Shown: positions 35,771 through 44,275, numbered from the stretch's first letter. The stretch: DNA of 64,000 nt from an uncultured Prevotellaceae bacterium (GCA_900318205.1 ONJS01000014.1:62001-126000); one strand, 5' to 3'. Notes: generated by a model from the letters alone, not told the origin. A program made the numbers and translations.

Positions 35771-37174
35771 ATGAACAGATTTCTTACACTTGCTCTGGCA
35801 TTAGGCCTTGCCTTTGCCGGCTCAGCACAAGACCGTTCTCAGGGTGGCATTAGCCCCGACATGATGCGCCAGATCGTTGCCTCCTCGGCAGCCAAACAAA
35901 ACAAGGCGCTAAGCAATGCCATGGCGACAAATGCCATCGACGATCTTGCCAAAAACTACCGCAACGCCACAATTTCAGACACTCACTTCAGCATCGAGAC
36001 GCCCAAACAATCGATCCATAACCAGCGACAGAGCGGGCGCTGCTGGATGTACTCCGGTTTCAACGTGCTGCGCGCCAACTTCGCGCGTCGTCACTGCGAC
36101 TCCATTGCCGTGGAGTTCTCTCATGACTACCTCTTCTTCTATGACCAGCTTGAGAAGGCCAACCTCATGTTGCAAGGCGTGATTGATTGCGCCGACAAGC
36201 CCATCGACGATACCCGCGTGCAGTTCTTTTTCCACCATCCCATGAATGATGGCGGCACTTTCTGCGGTGTGTCTGACCTTGCTGAGAAATACGGCCTCGT
36301 GCCCGTTGAGGTACAGCCTGAGACCTTCTCGGCCGAACGCACCTCACGCATGAGCCAGCTCGTTGCGTCCAAGCTGCGTGAATTCGGTCTTGAACTGCGA
36401 CAGATGGTCGCTGACAAAAAGAACAAAAAAGCTATCAACCAGCGCAAGACCGAGATGCTTGGCACCATCTATTCCATGCTCTCGCTCGCTCTGGGCGAAC
36501 CCATCAAGTCGTTCACCTATGCTTTCCGCGACAAGAACGGTAAAGCCGTAGGTCCCGCACGCACTTACACCCCGCTGGAATTCTACCGCGAGACGGTGGG
36601 CGGTCCCATCAACGGCACTTTCATCATGGCAATGAACGATCCTCGCAGGGAGTACTACAAGACCTACGAAGTGGAATATGACCGTCACACCTATGACGGA
36701 CACAACTGGCGCTACATCAACCTCCCCATGGAGGACATCGCAGCCATGGCCATCGCTTCGCTGAAGGATTCCACCAAGCTCTATGCCAGCTTCGACGTGG
36801 GCAAACAGCTCAACCGTTCCAACGGATACCTCTCACTCGACAACTTTGACTATGCTACCCTGTTCGGCACCACATTCCCCATGAACAAGGCCCAGCGCAT
36901 TGCTACTTTTGACAGCGGTTCAACGCATGCCATGACGATTTGCGCCGTCGATCTTGACGACAACGGCAATCCTATCAAGTGGAAAGTGGAGAACTCTTGG
37001 GGTGGCGACAGCGGCCACAAGGGATACATCATCATGACCAACGAGTGGTTCAACGAGTACTCCTTCCGCTTGGTTGTGGACAAGAAATATGTGCCGCAGC
37101 ACATCCTCAAAGCTGCCGAATCCAAGCCCGTGATGGTCATGCCCGAAGATCCCCTCTTCGGCACTGATGACTGA
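35771..37174 (+). CDS. Secreted C1B-family cysteine aminopeptidase (PepC / bleomycin hydrolase-like)
   Basis: 467 aa. The signal peptide is MNRFLTLALALGLAFAGSAQ, unusual for classical cytoplasmic PepC but common in Bacteroidales homologues. The papain-like catalytic set is intact: Gln88 and Cys91 in RQSGRCWMYSGFN, His386 in STHAMTICAV and Asn408 in VENSWGGDSG. It is expected to trim peptides in the periplasm. It has its own promoter and is followed by a structured element at 37195-37292. Confidence 0.92.
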   Translation: MNRFLTLALALGLAFAGSAQDRSQGGISPDMMRQIVASSAAKQNKALSNAMATNAIDDLAKNYRNATISDTHFSIETPKQSIHNQRQSGRCWMYSGFNVLRANFARRHCDSIAVEFSHDYLFFYDQLEKANLMLQGVIDCADKPIDDTRVQFFFHHPMNDGGTFCGVSDLAEKYGLVPVEVQPETFSAERTSRMSQLVASKLREFGLELRQMVADKKNKKAINQRKTEMLGTIYSMLSLALGEPIKSFTYAFRDKNGKAVGPARTYTPLEFYRETVGGPINGTFIMAMNDPRREYYKTYEVEYDRHTYDGHNWRYINLPMEDIAAMAIASLKDSTKLYASFDVGKQLNRSNGYLSLDNFDYATLFGTTFPMNKAQRIATFDSGSTHAMTICAVDLDDNGNPIKWKVENSWGGDSGHKGYIIMTNEWFNEYSFRLVVDKKYVPQHILKAAESKPVMVMPEDPLFGTDD

Positions 37175-37194
37175 TCATTGACAGATATATAGAC

Positions 37195-37292
37195 GCAAAA
37201 GACAGTGTGTCAAAAACAGACTCGGTAACTTAACCGTGCTCTCGCTGGGCGGTTATAGTTCCAGCATTTAAATGACGCCACACTGTCTTTTG
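37195..37292 (+). ncRNA. Structured RNA candidate (or unusually elaborate terminator)
   Basis: A perfect 14-bp terminal stem (37196-37209 with 37279-37292, CAAAAGACAGTGTG / CACACTGTCTTTTG) is extended by TCA/TGA across a 3-nt bulge. It encloses an internal bubble and an apical 10-bp stem with one bulge (37227-37236 with 37250-37260) and a 13-nt loop. A closing stem, a central bubble and an apical stem recall 6S-like RNAs, but it is shorter (~98 nt). The TTTTGTTTT after the right arm also fits termination of the peptidase transcript. Confidence 0.45.
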
Positions 37293-37337
37293 TTTTCAAT
37301 AACTTGTTACGTCCCTTGCTGTTATTGGAAAAAATGC

Positions 37338-37345
37338 TACCTTTG
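37338..37345 (+). promoter_or_regulatory. Promoter -7 box of the third OmpH gene (TACCTTTG)
   Basis: TAnnTTTG with TTG about 19 bp upstream (37316-37318). The leader is about 28 nt. Confidence 0.65.
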
Positions 37346-37379
37346 CTGTCTGATAACAAACTACTAAATTGATTGAAAG

Positions 37380-37886
37380 ATGAAAAAATTTCTCATGATT
37401 GCCATCGCGCTGATGCCGCTGATGCTCATGGCTCAGGCCCGTATAGGTATCGTTAACTCACAAGAGTTGTTTGACCTCATGCCCGAGAAGGCGAGTGCCG
37501 AAGCCCAACTCAAAGTGTTGAGCGACAGGTATCACACCGAATATCTCTTGCTGCAGAACGAGTTTGACAGGAAGTATGCCGACTATCAGGCGGTAGCGTC
37601 CGATGCGTCGATGCCCGAAGCCATCAAGGAGCGTCGCGTGCAGGAGTTGCAGGAAAGTGACAAGAAGATACGTGAGTTCCAGAAACGTGCTGCCGATGAC
37701 ATCGCTGCCCGTCGCGAGGCTCTCACCCGCCCCCTCACCGACAAGGTGCAGGAGGCCATTCGCGTCGCTGGAGAGCAAGGCGCCTTTGATCTGGTGCTTG
37801 ATACTGCTGTCACTCCAGTGGCCTATGCCGGTCATAATACCATCGACCTCATGCCGGTGGTCAAGGCCCTCCTCGGTCTAGAGTGA
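37380..37886 (+). CDS. OmpH/Skp family periplasmic chaperone (copy 3)
   Basis: 168 aa. The signal peptide is MKKFLMIAIALMPLMLMAQA, then RIGIVNSQELFDLMPEKASAE, a long coiled coil (RRVQELQESDKKIREFQKR) and a closing DLVLDTAVTPVAYAG strand. It is separated from the bamA-linked copies by the peptidase gene and has its own promoter and terminator, so it may be expressed under different conditions. Confidence 0.9.
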   Translation: MKKFLMIAIALMPLMLMAQARIGIVNSQELFDLMPEKASAEAQLKVLSDRYHTEYLLLQNEFDRKYADYQAVASDASMPEAIKERRVQELQESDKKIREFQKRAADDIAARREALTRPLTDKVQEAIRVAGEQGAFDLVLDTAVTPVAYAGHNTIDLMPVVKALLGLE

Positions 37887-37904
37887 GTCAAGTGTCGTGA
37901 AGAA

Positions 37905-37942
37905 ACAAAAAAGCCTGCATCGCATTGCGATGCAGGTTTTTA
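37905..37942. terminator. Terminator after the third OmpH gene
   Basis: CCTGCATCG / CGATGCAGG stem flanked by AAAAAA and TTTTTT, so it works on both strands; it also closes the tRNA-His transcript. Confidence 0.9.
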
Positions 37943-37951
37943 TTCACTTAG

Positions 37952-38026
<75 letters not shown>

Positions 38027-38056
38027 ATGTATAGGCATTTCTTTCAAATGCGGGTG

Positions 38057-38064
38057 CAAAGATA
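38057..38064 (-). promoter_or_regulatory. Promoter -7 box of tRNA-His (TATCTTTG)
   Basis: Minus-strand TAnnTTTG box 30 bp before the mature tRNA 5' end. Confidence 0.65.
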
Positions 38065-38124
38065 ATGCCATTTTTATTACTGTGCAAGAATATTGTCAAA
38101 AAAACTTGATTTTTTTGTCCTGAC

Positions 38125-39315
38125 TCATCGTTTCTCGATGATGGCAGGGGCGATGCGGTCGCTGCCTTTGACAAATTCGCCCATCGAGAAGACGCTGCGC
38201 AGGTTGATGTCATCGTCAAGTAACAGGATGTCGGCGTCCTTGCCGCGTTGCAGTGAACCCTTGCGGTCATAGATGCCCATAATTCTGGCAGGTGTCTCGC
38301 TCGCCATCCTCACGGCGTCATGCAGTGGAACTTCCACCACGCGCGTCATGGTCTTGATGAGGCGGTCCATCGTGGCGATGCTGCCCGCCAGTGCGCTACG
38401 GTCCGAGAGTTTGCACACGCCGTCCTCAATGATAACACGCGGGTCAAAGGCGTGCTCGCTGTCACTGTCGGTTACGCCGAGGGCATCGGTACACAATGCC
38501 GTGCGCTCAACGCCCTTGATGTGATAGACCAGGTTGAGCAGGGTAGAGGGCACGTGGATGCCGTCGGCAATGACCTCAACGGCCATATCTTCAAGCAGAT
38601 AGATACTCTCGACGGTGCCAGCATGCTTGAACTCGCGCACGTTGTGGAAACCGGGCATGGCATTATAGAAATGGGTGGCCAGATTATAGCCGGCATCCCA
38701 GGCCTTCTTGACGTCGGGGTACTCGGCTCCAGTGTGTCCTATCGCTGCTACGATGCCTTTGCCGGTGATGTACTTGCCCATCTCGACAGCACCGGGCAAC
38801 TCGGGAGCAACGTCCCAGCGGCGCATGCAGTCAAAGTCCTCGACAATGTGTATATACTCGTTGGCGTCAGGGATGCGGATGACCTCAGGCATTTGGGCCC
38901 CGGCTTTACTGGGGTTGAAGTAGGGTCCCTCCATGTGCATGCCCATGATGGTCGATTTGGGCTCGAGCATCAGTTCGTCACAGGTCTGGCAGGCACGTTC
39001 CATCATGTCGATGGGCGATGACGAGAGCGTGGCGTAGATGGCGGTTGTGCCATGGCGCAGGTGGGTCATCGCTGCTGTCTCAAATGCTTCGCGGGTACAT
39101 TCCTGGAAATCATGGCCGCCACCGCCGTGGCAATGCAGGTCGATGCCACCAGGCACAACGTGCATGCCATGGGCATCGATGGTCTTGTCCATGCCCTGCA
39201 ACTGGCGGCTGCTCTTGCTCACCTCCTTGATGCGTTGGTCCTCAATGATGATAGACCCACCATTGATCCAACCTTCGGGCGTGAGCACGTGGCCATTATA
39301 AATCTGAGTCAACAT
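38125..39315 (-). CDS. nagA: N-acetylglucosamine-6-phosphate deacetylase
   Basis: 396 aa from the ATG at 39315; a TTG two codons earlier is less likely. It deacetylates GlcNAc-6-P to GlcN-6-P in amino-sugar catabolism and cell-wall recycling. Amidohydrolase features are complete: GIDLHCHGGGGHDF, MHMEGPYFNPSKAGA with the metal-ligand Glu, AIGHTGAEYPD and ATHFYNAM with metal-ligand His, and LCTDALG with catalytic Asp. No nagB is nearby. It is monocistronic, with the promoter TATATTTG at 39344-39351. Confidence 0.94.
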   Translation of the reverse strand: MLTQIYNGHVLTPEGWINGGSIIIEDQRIKEVSKSSRQLQGMDKTIDAHGMHVVPGGIDLHCHGGGGHDFQECTREAFETAAMTHLRHGTTAIYATLSSSPIDMMERACQTCDELMLEPKSTIMGMHMEGPYFNPSKAGAQMPEVIRIPDANEYIHIVEDFDCMRRWDVAPELPGAVEMGKYITGKGIVAAIGHTGAEYPDVKKAWDAGYNLATHFYNAMPGFHNVREFKHAGTVESIYLLEDMAVEVIADGIHVPSTLLNLVYHIKGVERTALCTDALGVTDSDSEHAFDPRVIIEDGVCKLSDRSALAGSIATMDRLIKTMTRVVEVPLHDAVRMASETPARIMGIYDRKGSLQRGKDADILLLDDDINLRSVFSMGEFVKGSDRIAPAIIEKR

Positions 39316-39343
39316 TCCCAATCTTTTTTATCCTTCAGAATTG

Positions 39344-39351
39344 CAAATATA
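39344..39351 (-). promoter_or_regulatory. Promoter -7 box of nagA (TATATTTG)
   Basis: Minus-strand TAnnTTTG box 29 bp before the chosen ATG. Confidence 0.6.
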
Positions 39352-39593
39352 CGCAGTTTTTCAATATGCCACATGCTTTTGTTACGTTTTTTTTGATTTA
39401 TTGACGAATTTTTTGGGTACGGCCTGCCCTATAGGGTGAAACTTGGCCATGCAGTTTCAGTTGCCTCGGCGTCATCGTATCTTGTTGCTGATTAGCCATG
39501 AAAAATGATTAGAAGATGTTAAAAAGGGGTGTTTTTTACTTAAAAATGTTCTTTTTGGGGTGATGAAATGGGGCTAAAATGGAAAAAAATAAC
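39352..39593. other. Intergenic region between nagA and the GT5-like gene
   Basis: About 240 bp of divergent spacer. The only structure noted is the 10-bp palindrome CCCTATAGGG (39427-39436). No coding frame is supported. Confidence 0.45.
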
Positions 39594-39601
39594 TATCTTT
39601 G
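39594..39601 (+). promoter_or_regulatory. Promoter -7 box of the GT5-like gene (TATCTTTG)
   Basis: TAnnTTTG box 26 bp before the start codon; it probably also drives the DUF4270 gene. Confidence 0.6.
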
Positions 39602-39626
39602 CATTTAAAATCAAAACAACAGCAAC

Positions 39627-40433
39627 ATGGAAGTAAAAAAAATCTTGTTTATTTCACAAGAGATTGAACCATACGTGCCTGAACGTCGTCTGTCGGTGAT
39701 TGGCCGATTATTCCCTCAGGGCGCCAAAGAGCAGGGCATAGAAGAGCGTACTTTTATGCCGAAGTATGGCATGATCGCCGAGCGAAGCAATCAGTTGCAC
39801 GAGATGATCAGGCTGTCGGGCATGAATGTCATCATCGATGATACCGACCACCCGCTGATCATCAAGGTGGCAACCCTGCAACAGGCTCATTTCCAGGTCT
39901 ATTTCATTTATAACGAGGATTATTTTGCCAGCAGCCGCATCGACGAGCTGGAGATGAATTGCTCACCCGACGATAACGATGAGCGCAGCATGTTCTTTGT
40001 GCGTGCGGTCATTGAGTCGATACGCAAGATGCGTTGGGTGCCCGACATCATCCAGTGCACCGGTTGGATTTCGGCCCTGGCTCCTGTCTATATCCGCACG
40101 CTCTATGGTGACGACCCGTCATTCCGTGATGCTAAGATTGTGACATCATTGTTCAACGAGTCAATCCCCATGCCGTTGGGTGACCGCCTGGCCGAGAAGA
40201 TGCATCAGGACGGTATCCCCAAGAGTGCCCTCAAGCCCATCAATGGCAAGGAGTTGACCTATGAGGAACTGATGGCCTATTCACTGCGCTATGTTGATGG
40301 CGTCATCCAGTGTGAAGAGGGTGTGAACGATATGGTGCTTGAGGCTGCTTCATCGTTGCCCAAACTGGAATTCCTCGGTGACGACGATAACGTGGCACGG
40401 GTGACCGAGTTCTACGGTTCGTTGTTCGATTGA
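39627..40433 (+). CDS. Glycogen/starch synthase-like protein, N-terminal GT5 domain only
   Basis: 268 aa, about half the ~480 aa of a full glycogen synthase. The sequence (KKILFISQEIEPYVPE, VVYFIYNEDYF-like and PDIIQCTGWISALAPVYI segments) matches the N-terminal Rossmann domain of GT5. The donor-binding C-terminal domain is absent, and the KxGG loop that binds ADP-glucose is not visible. Catalysis as a normal synthase is therefore unlikely. Such short homologues are conserved next to DUF4270 in Bacteroidales; the role is unknown. Confidence 0.82.
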   Translation: MEVKKILFISQEIEPYVPERRLSVIGRLFPQGAKEQGIEERTFMPKYGMIAERSNQLHEMIRLSGMNVIIDDTDHPLIIKVATLQQAHFQVYFIYNEDYFASSRIDELEMNCSPDDNDERSMFFVRAVIESIRKMRWVPDIIQCTGWISALAPVYIRTLYGDDPSFRDAKIVTSLFNESIPMPLGDRLAEKMHQDGIPKSALKPINGKELTYEELMAYSLRYVDGVIQCEEGVNDMVLEAASSLPKLEFLGDDDNVARVTEFYGSLFD

Positions 40434-40490
40434 ACCTGATCCGGACATATTCTGTATTCTCATAAAATTGTTCTACTGCATTTCAAGAAT

Positions 40491-41900
40491 ATGAAACAGT
40501 TTTTCAATGTGATACTGGCAGCGGGTTTGCTGCTTGGCCTGTACGCATGTACCGACGAGACCATCGGTGTGAGCATCACCGACGGTGTGTCGTCAATCAT
40601 TGAAGATTCATCATTTGTCATCACGGGCCACTCGGTGAGGAATGACCGGGTGCAGATGCGCACCAGCACCAAGATGCTGGGCGTGCTGCAGGCCGATGGC
40701 TTCGGGCGCTTGAGCGCCGAGGCTGTAACGTCATGGATGCCTGCCGTGTCGATTGATACCGCTGGCACCCGTGTTGAGTGGATCGACTCTTGCCGACTGA
40801 AGTTGCGCATACCTTACCGCAACGGCTTCACCGGTGATTCGTTGGCTCCGATGCGTCTCAATGTATATCGCCTGAACAAGGCGCTCCCGTCTCCCATCTA
40901 TAGTGACTTTGACCCGACGGACTACTATGACAGCGATGATTTGCTGGCCAGCGAGTCCTATTCTCCTTCATCGGGATCGATGGAGGTTTCCACCTCCTAT
41001 GTATCGGGTACGAGCCAGTATGATACCGTGCGCGTTATCTCGGTGCCGATGCCTGTTGAGCTGGGCCGCGAATTGTTTGGCGCCTACAAGGACGATCCTC
41101 TTACATTCTCGTCGCCTAAGCGGTTTTCCGATGTCTTCCCCGGCATTTACATTTCCAACAGCTATGGCAGCGGCCACGTGTTGAACATCAAGGCCACTGA
41201 GCTGGATGTTTATTACCGCAAGCACGTTCAGTTGACGGATACGACCGATACCATCTATCCCGGCAAGTGCCAGTCCTATCTGGCGTCAACGCCCGAGGTG
41301 GTTTCCAACAACATCATCCACTTTGACATTGACGATGCCATCACCTCGATGGTCAATCAGGGTGAGGCTCTGATTGTGGCTCCCGCTGGCTATGAAGTAC
41401 AGGTGCGTTTCCCCATCCAGGACATCATCGACAAGTACAAAGCCAACATCGGCAACAACCAGTCCATTATCAACACCTTGTCGTTGACACTGCCCGTGAG
41501 TGTGCCCTTTACCGAGTATAACATCCAGCCGCCCACCTATCTGTTGATGGTCAAGACGTCCCAGAAGGATAACTTCATCAATGGCGACAGCCTGGCCAAC
41601 AACAAGGACTCGTTCTATGCGGTGTATTCCCCTTCCCAGAAGGAGTATGTTTTCACTGGCCTGCGCGACTATGTCATCAATATCCTGAACAAGAAGGGCG
41701 GCATTGCCACCGAGGATGACTTCAACTTCACGATCACTCCTGTTGACGTGACCAACTATACTTATCAAGCTTCCTATTATACGGGAACGACCAATGTGGT
41801 GACCAAGATTTCGCCTATGGTGTCGCGGCCAGCCATTGTCCGTCTGCTGCTTGATAAGGCGAAGATCAATCTAACCTACAGCAAACAAATTGTCGATTAA
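40491..41900 (+). CDS. DUF4270 lipoprotein
   Basis: 469 aa. The signal ends at the lipobox GLYAC (Cys20), predicting a lipidated envelope protein. The mature protein is beta-rich, with family-typical segments (YLASTPEVVSNNIIHFDID, YEVQVRFPIQDI). DUF4270 genes usually lie next to the GT5-like gene in this order, as here (57-bp gap). The function is unknown. Confidence 0.85.
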   Translation: MKQFFNVILAAGLLLGLYACTDETIGVSITDGVSSIIEDSSFVITGHSVRNDRVQMRTSTKMLGVLQADGFGRLSAEAVTSWMPAVSIDTAGTRVEWIDSCRLKLRIPYRNGFTGDSLAPMRLNVYRLNKALPSPIYSDFDPTDYYDSDDLLASESYSPSSGSMEVSTSYVSGTSQYDTVRVISVPMPVELGRELFGAYKDDPLTFSSPKRFSDVFPGIYISNSYGSGHVLNIKATELDVYYRKHVQLTDTTDTIYPGKCQSYLASTPEVVSNNIIHFDIDDAITSMVNQGEALIVAPAGYEVQVRFPIQDIIDKYKANIGNNQSIINTLSLTLPVSVPFTEYNIQPPTYLLMVKTSQKDNFINGDSLANNKDSFYAVYSPSQKEYVFTGLRDYVINILNKKGGIATEDDFNFTITPVDVTNYTYQASYYTGTTNVVTKISPMVSRPAIVRLLLDKAKINLTYSKQIVD

Positions 41901-41902
41901 AG

Positions 41903-41934
41903 TTTGTGGGATTAAAAAAATAGTGCTACCTTTG
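41903..41934 (+). promoter_or_regulatory. Promoter of tRNA-Thr
   Basis: TTTG (41903-41906), 20-bp spacer, TACCTTTG (41927-41934). A full consensus match 32 bp before the tRNA; its -33 element lies 2 bp after the DUF4270 stop. Confidence 0.75.
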
Positions 41935-41966
41935 CACCCGCATTGCAAAACATCGCAGTGCACCAA

Positions 41967-42042
41967 GCCGCAATAGCTCAGTCGGTAGAGCATTTCATTC
42001 GTAACGAAAAGGTCGCGGGTTCGAGTCCCGCTCGCGGCTCCA
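41967..42042 (+). tRNA. tRNA-Thr (CGT)
   Basis: 76 nt including an encoded CCA. D arm GCTC-N-GAGC; anticodon loop TTCGTAA (anticodon CGT, reading ACG); T arm GCGGG-TTCGAGT-CCCGC. There is an A-C mismatch in the acceptor stem (positions 6-67) and one in the anticodon stem (31-39), so slightly reduced stability is expected. A terminator follows at 42049-42091. Confidence 0.93.
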
Positions 42043-42048
42043 ACATCA

Positions 42049-42091
42049 ACGGGGAAACCATCATCAGTGACGGTTTCCCCGTGATTTTTTT
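42049..42091 (+). terminator. Terminator of tRNA-Thr
   Basis: An 11-bp perfect stem, ACGGGGAAACC / GGTTTCCCCGT, with a 12-nt loop and a seven-T run. Confidence 0.9.
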
Positions 42092-42181
42092 GTGATTTTC
42101 TCTGTTAATAGCTCATCAAAATAGAGGTTTCAGTTACGAGCGATTAATTGATTAATCCGTTTAAGATCTTTAGAAAGGGCT

Positions 42182-42251
42182 AAATATTTCCATTGGGAAT
42201 AGAAATTTTTTTGAAATATTTCTATTTAGAATGGAAATATTTGTAAATTTG
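42182..42251 (+). promoter_or_regulatory. Twin-dyad operator and promoter of the first ATPase gene
   Basis: Two dyads of form ATTTC-y-ATT-NNN-AAT-r-GAAAT lie at 42186-42206 and 42218-42238. Together they make one large palindrome: 42182-42206 is the reverse complement of 42218-42242 except for the 3-nt centres. The promoter box TAAATTTG (42244-42251) abuts the right dyad, so a bound repressor would cover the -33 region. Confidence 0.7.
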
Positions 42252-42267
42252 CGGTATCAAAATTGTG

Positions 42268-43542
42268 ATGCCTATGCTTACCAAAGATCAAATCATGCGT
42301 GTGATGCTCAATCAGCATTCTGTGCCCCACGAAGTGGGTATGCCTCGCCATATTGATGATAAATGGATGAAGACCAAGCAGGTAGTAGTCATTTCTGGCG
42401 TCCGCCGATGTGGTAAATCCTATCTATTGAGGCAAATTAGGGAAAAATGTGCCGAGAAGGATTATTACATGAGGTTTGATGACGACAGGCTCATTAATTT
42501 CTCGGTAGAGGATTTTGAAACATTGGATGCCTGTTTTGCCGAAGTCTATGGATTGCAGCACACCTATTTCTTTGACGAGATCCAGAATGTTGCTGGATGG
42601 GAATTATATGTCCGTCGGTTATATAATCAAGGAGCCAAGGTTTTTATCACAGGAAGTAATGCCAAGATGCTGAGCCGTGAGATGGGCACCCATCTGTCTG
42701 GCATCCACTTGCCGATAGAACTTTATCCTTTCTCGTTCGCTGAGTATCTTCAATTGCGTGGTATACAGATTGGCAAGACAGATTTCTATACGACCCAAGG
42801 CTCTGCCATGCTGGTGCGGGAACTGAAGTCATATATACAGACTGGTGGTTTCCCGGCCTATCTTGATGGAGAAACCGATGACTATATCTCGTCATTGTAC
42901 CAGAGCATTATATATAAGGATGTGCTCATGCGCAACAACATCAGTAATGGCAGGGAAGTCCTGGAATTGATGCATTTCCTGGCAAGCAATGCAGCCAAGC
43001 GTCATTCTTATATGTCATTGGCAAGGGTGGTTGGCGTTAAACATTCTGATACGATCAAGAACTATGTGCAGTGCCTTGAGGAAACTTATTTATTGGCTCA
43101 ACTGATGAAGTATTCCCATTCGGTGAAATCTCAGGAAGGTAGCATCAAGAAGATGTATCTGATTGATAATGCCATCATCAAGGTGGTAGGTTTCAACCCC
43201 ACTGATAACATCGGGCCATTGCTCGAGAATATGATTTTCATAGAACTGAAGCGTCGTGGATTGGATATCTTCTATCATGATGATGCCAAGGAGTGTGATT
43301 TTGTTGTACGTGAGGGGTTGCAAATCGTCCAGTGTATTCAGGTGACGGTATCGATTGCCGATGAACGTACGCGTAAACGTGAACTGGATGGCCTGTTGGA
43401 TGCAGCTAAGACCTATGGTACAACCGATAATCTCATCATCACGCTTGATGATGACGGATTACAACTTGATATTGAAAATGTGAGAGTTATTCCTGCCTGG
43501 AAATTTTTATTGGAGGATCAGATTAATGGAAATCAGTGTTAA
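42268..43542 (+). CDS. AAA-type ATPase with DUF4143-like C-terminal domain
   Basis: 424 aa from the ATG at 42268; a GTG at 42265 and an ATG at 42274 are alternatives. It has Walker A GVRRCGKS (44-51), Walker B YFFDEIQ (Asp103, Glu104) and sensor-like ITGSN, then a C-terminal domain with nuclease-like features (DAKECDFVVREG, a D-x(n)-CDFV pattern seen in DUF4143). Such ATPases are abundant in Bacteroidetes and their function is unsettled. The predicted leader is only ~10 nt. It overlaps the next gene by 17 bp. Confidence 0.85.
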   Translation: MPMLTKDQIMRVMLNQHSVPHEVGMPRHIDDKWMKTKQVVVISGVRRCGKSYLLRQIREKCAEKDYYMRFDDDRLINFSVEDFETLDACFAEVYGLQHTYFFDEIQNVAGWELYVRRLYNQGAKVFITGSNAKMLSREMGTHLSGIHLPIELYPFSFAEYLQLRGIQIGKTDFYTTQGSAMLVRELKSYIQTGGFPAYLDGETDDYISSLYQSIIYKDVLMRNNISNGREVLELMHFLASNAAKRHSYMSLARVVGVKHSDTIKNYVQCLEETYLLAQLMKYSHSVKSQEGSIKKMYLIDNAIIKVVGFNPTDNIGPLLENMIFIELKRRGLDIFYHDDAKECDFVVREGLQIVQCIQVTVSIADERTRKRELDGLLDAAKTYGTTDNLIITLDDDGLQLDIENVRVIPAWKFLLEDQINGNQC

Positions 43543-44275
43543 AGACTTTATGGAGCGTCAGCCCAATAACCCTAATGTGGCGGTGACTGACCAGTTCTAT
43601 TTGTGGATTGCCCTGCGGCTGGCCAAGCTGTGGGACGAGTCGCCGTGGCTGCGTGACCTGGATGATACCGTGAGGCGTGACGTGGTGCTTGCCGTGACGG
43701 GCTACTACCAGGATGTGGTGGCCGATGGTGGCGTCTGGCGCTCGTTCTCGCGCATGCACAGCGAGCGTCATGGCATGCCCGTTCCATTTTATGAGCGCAG
43801 CGAGGACTATGTGGACTACGAGTTGAATCTTGACGATGTGCGCTATGTGATCTGGTGGACGATAGCGGGCGAGCGCGGCAGTGATGTCCTTGATCCGCAG
43901 GATGATGGCCTCAAAGCGCTTGCCACAGCCTTCCACATGTTGCTTGACGAGGAATATGAGCAGGCTCCCGTGCCGCAGCAGTTCTGTATCGCCAGCGAGG
44001 TGGAGTTGACCAATCCCGCCGATGCCCAGCGCATCTATGATTACGCCTACTGGCTCTATTGGCGCAGTTTCCTGTTGCGCCCTTCATCCCAGGCTGTGAT
44101 GGAGCGAGCCATGCCCGAGGCCCATGCCATCATTGCCCGCGTCGGCGAGGCTGATGCCCGCCCCCTGCTGTATGACCTCAACGAACGCCTCATGTCCACC
44201 GAGCCAGCTGGCCCCATCCCCTTGACCACCGCTCAATGGCTCCACCTCATCCTCGACGACAAGCTGCCGGTCTAG
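43526..44275 (+). CDS. Hypothetical protein overlapping the ATPase gene
   Basis: 249 aa, soluble and acidic, with no signal peptide. It looks mostly helical, with many Trp and Tyr residues (AYWLYWRSFLLRPSS, VRYVIWWTIAGERG). I recognise no family. Its codon use is GC-richer than that of the ATPase, so the two may have different histories despite the 17-bp overlap. A TCTAGA tract begins at its stop codon. Confidence 0.75.
   Translation: MEISVKDFMERQPNNPNVAVTDQFYLWIALRLAKLWDESPWLRDLDDTVRRDVVLAVTGYYQDVVADGGVWRSFSRMHSERHGMPVPFYERSEDYVDYELNLDDVRYVIWWTIAGERGSDVLDPQDDGLKALATAFHMLLDEEYEQAPVPQQFCIASEVELTNPADAQRIYDYAYWLYWRSFLLRPSSQAVMERAMPEAHAIIARVGEADARPLLYDLNERLMSTEPAGPIPLTTAQWLHLILDDKLPV

Noticed and set aside
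37195-37292. Calling the element 6S RNA
   Set aside because: The architecture is only loosely similar, the length is about half of usual 6S RNA, and no covariance evidence can be produced here.
39627-40433. Functional glycogen synthase glgA
   Set aside because: It is about half length and lacks the C-terminal catalytic half and the ADP-glucose loop.
42182-42242. Invertible promoter switch
   Set aside because: The inverted arms have only an 11-bp spacer and the promoter box lies outside them, so inversion would not reorient the promoter; no recombinase gene is nearby.
41967-43542. Integrative element at tRNA-Thr
   Set aside because: No integrase follows the tRNA, and no second copy of its 3' end was seen as an att site within the window.
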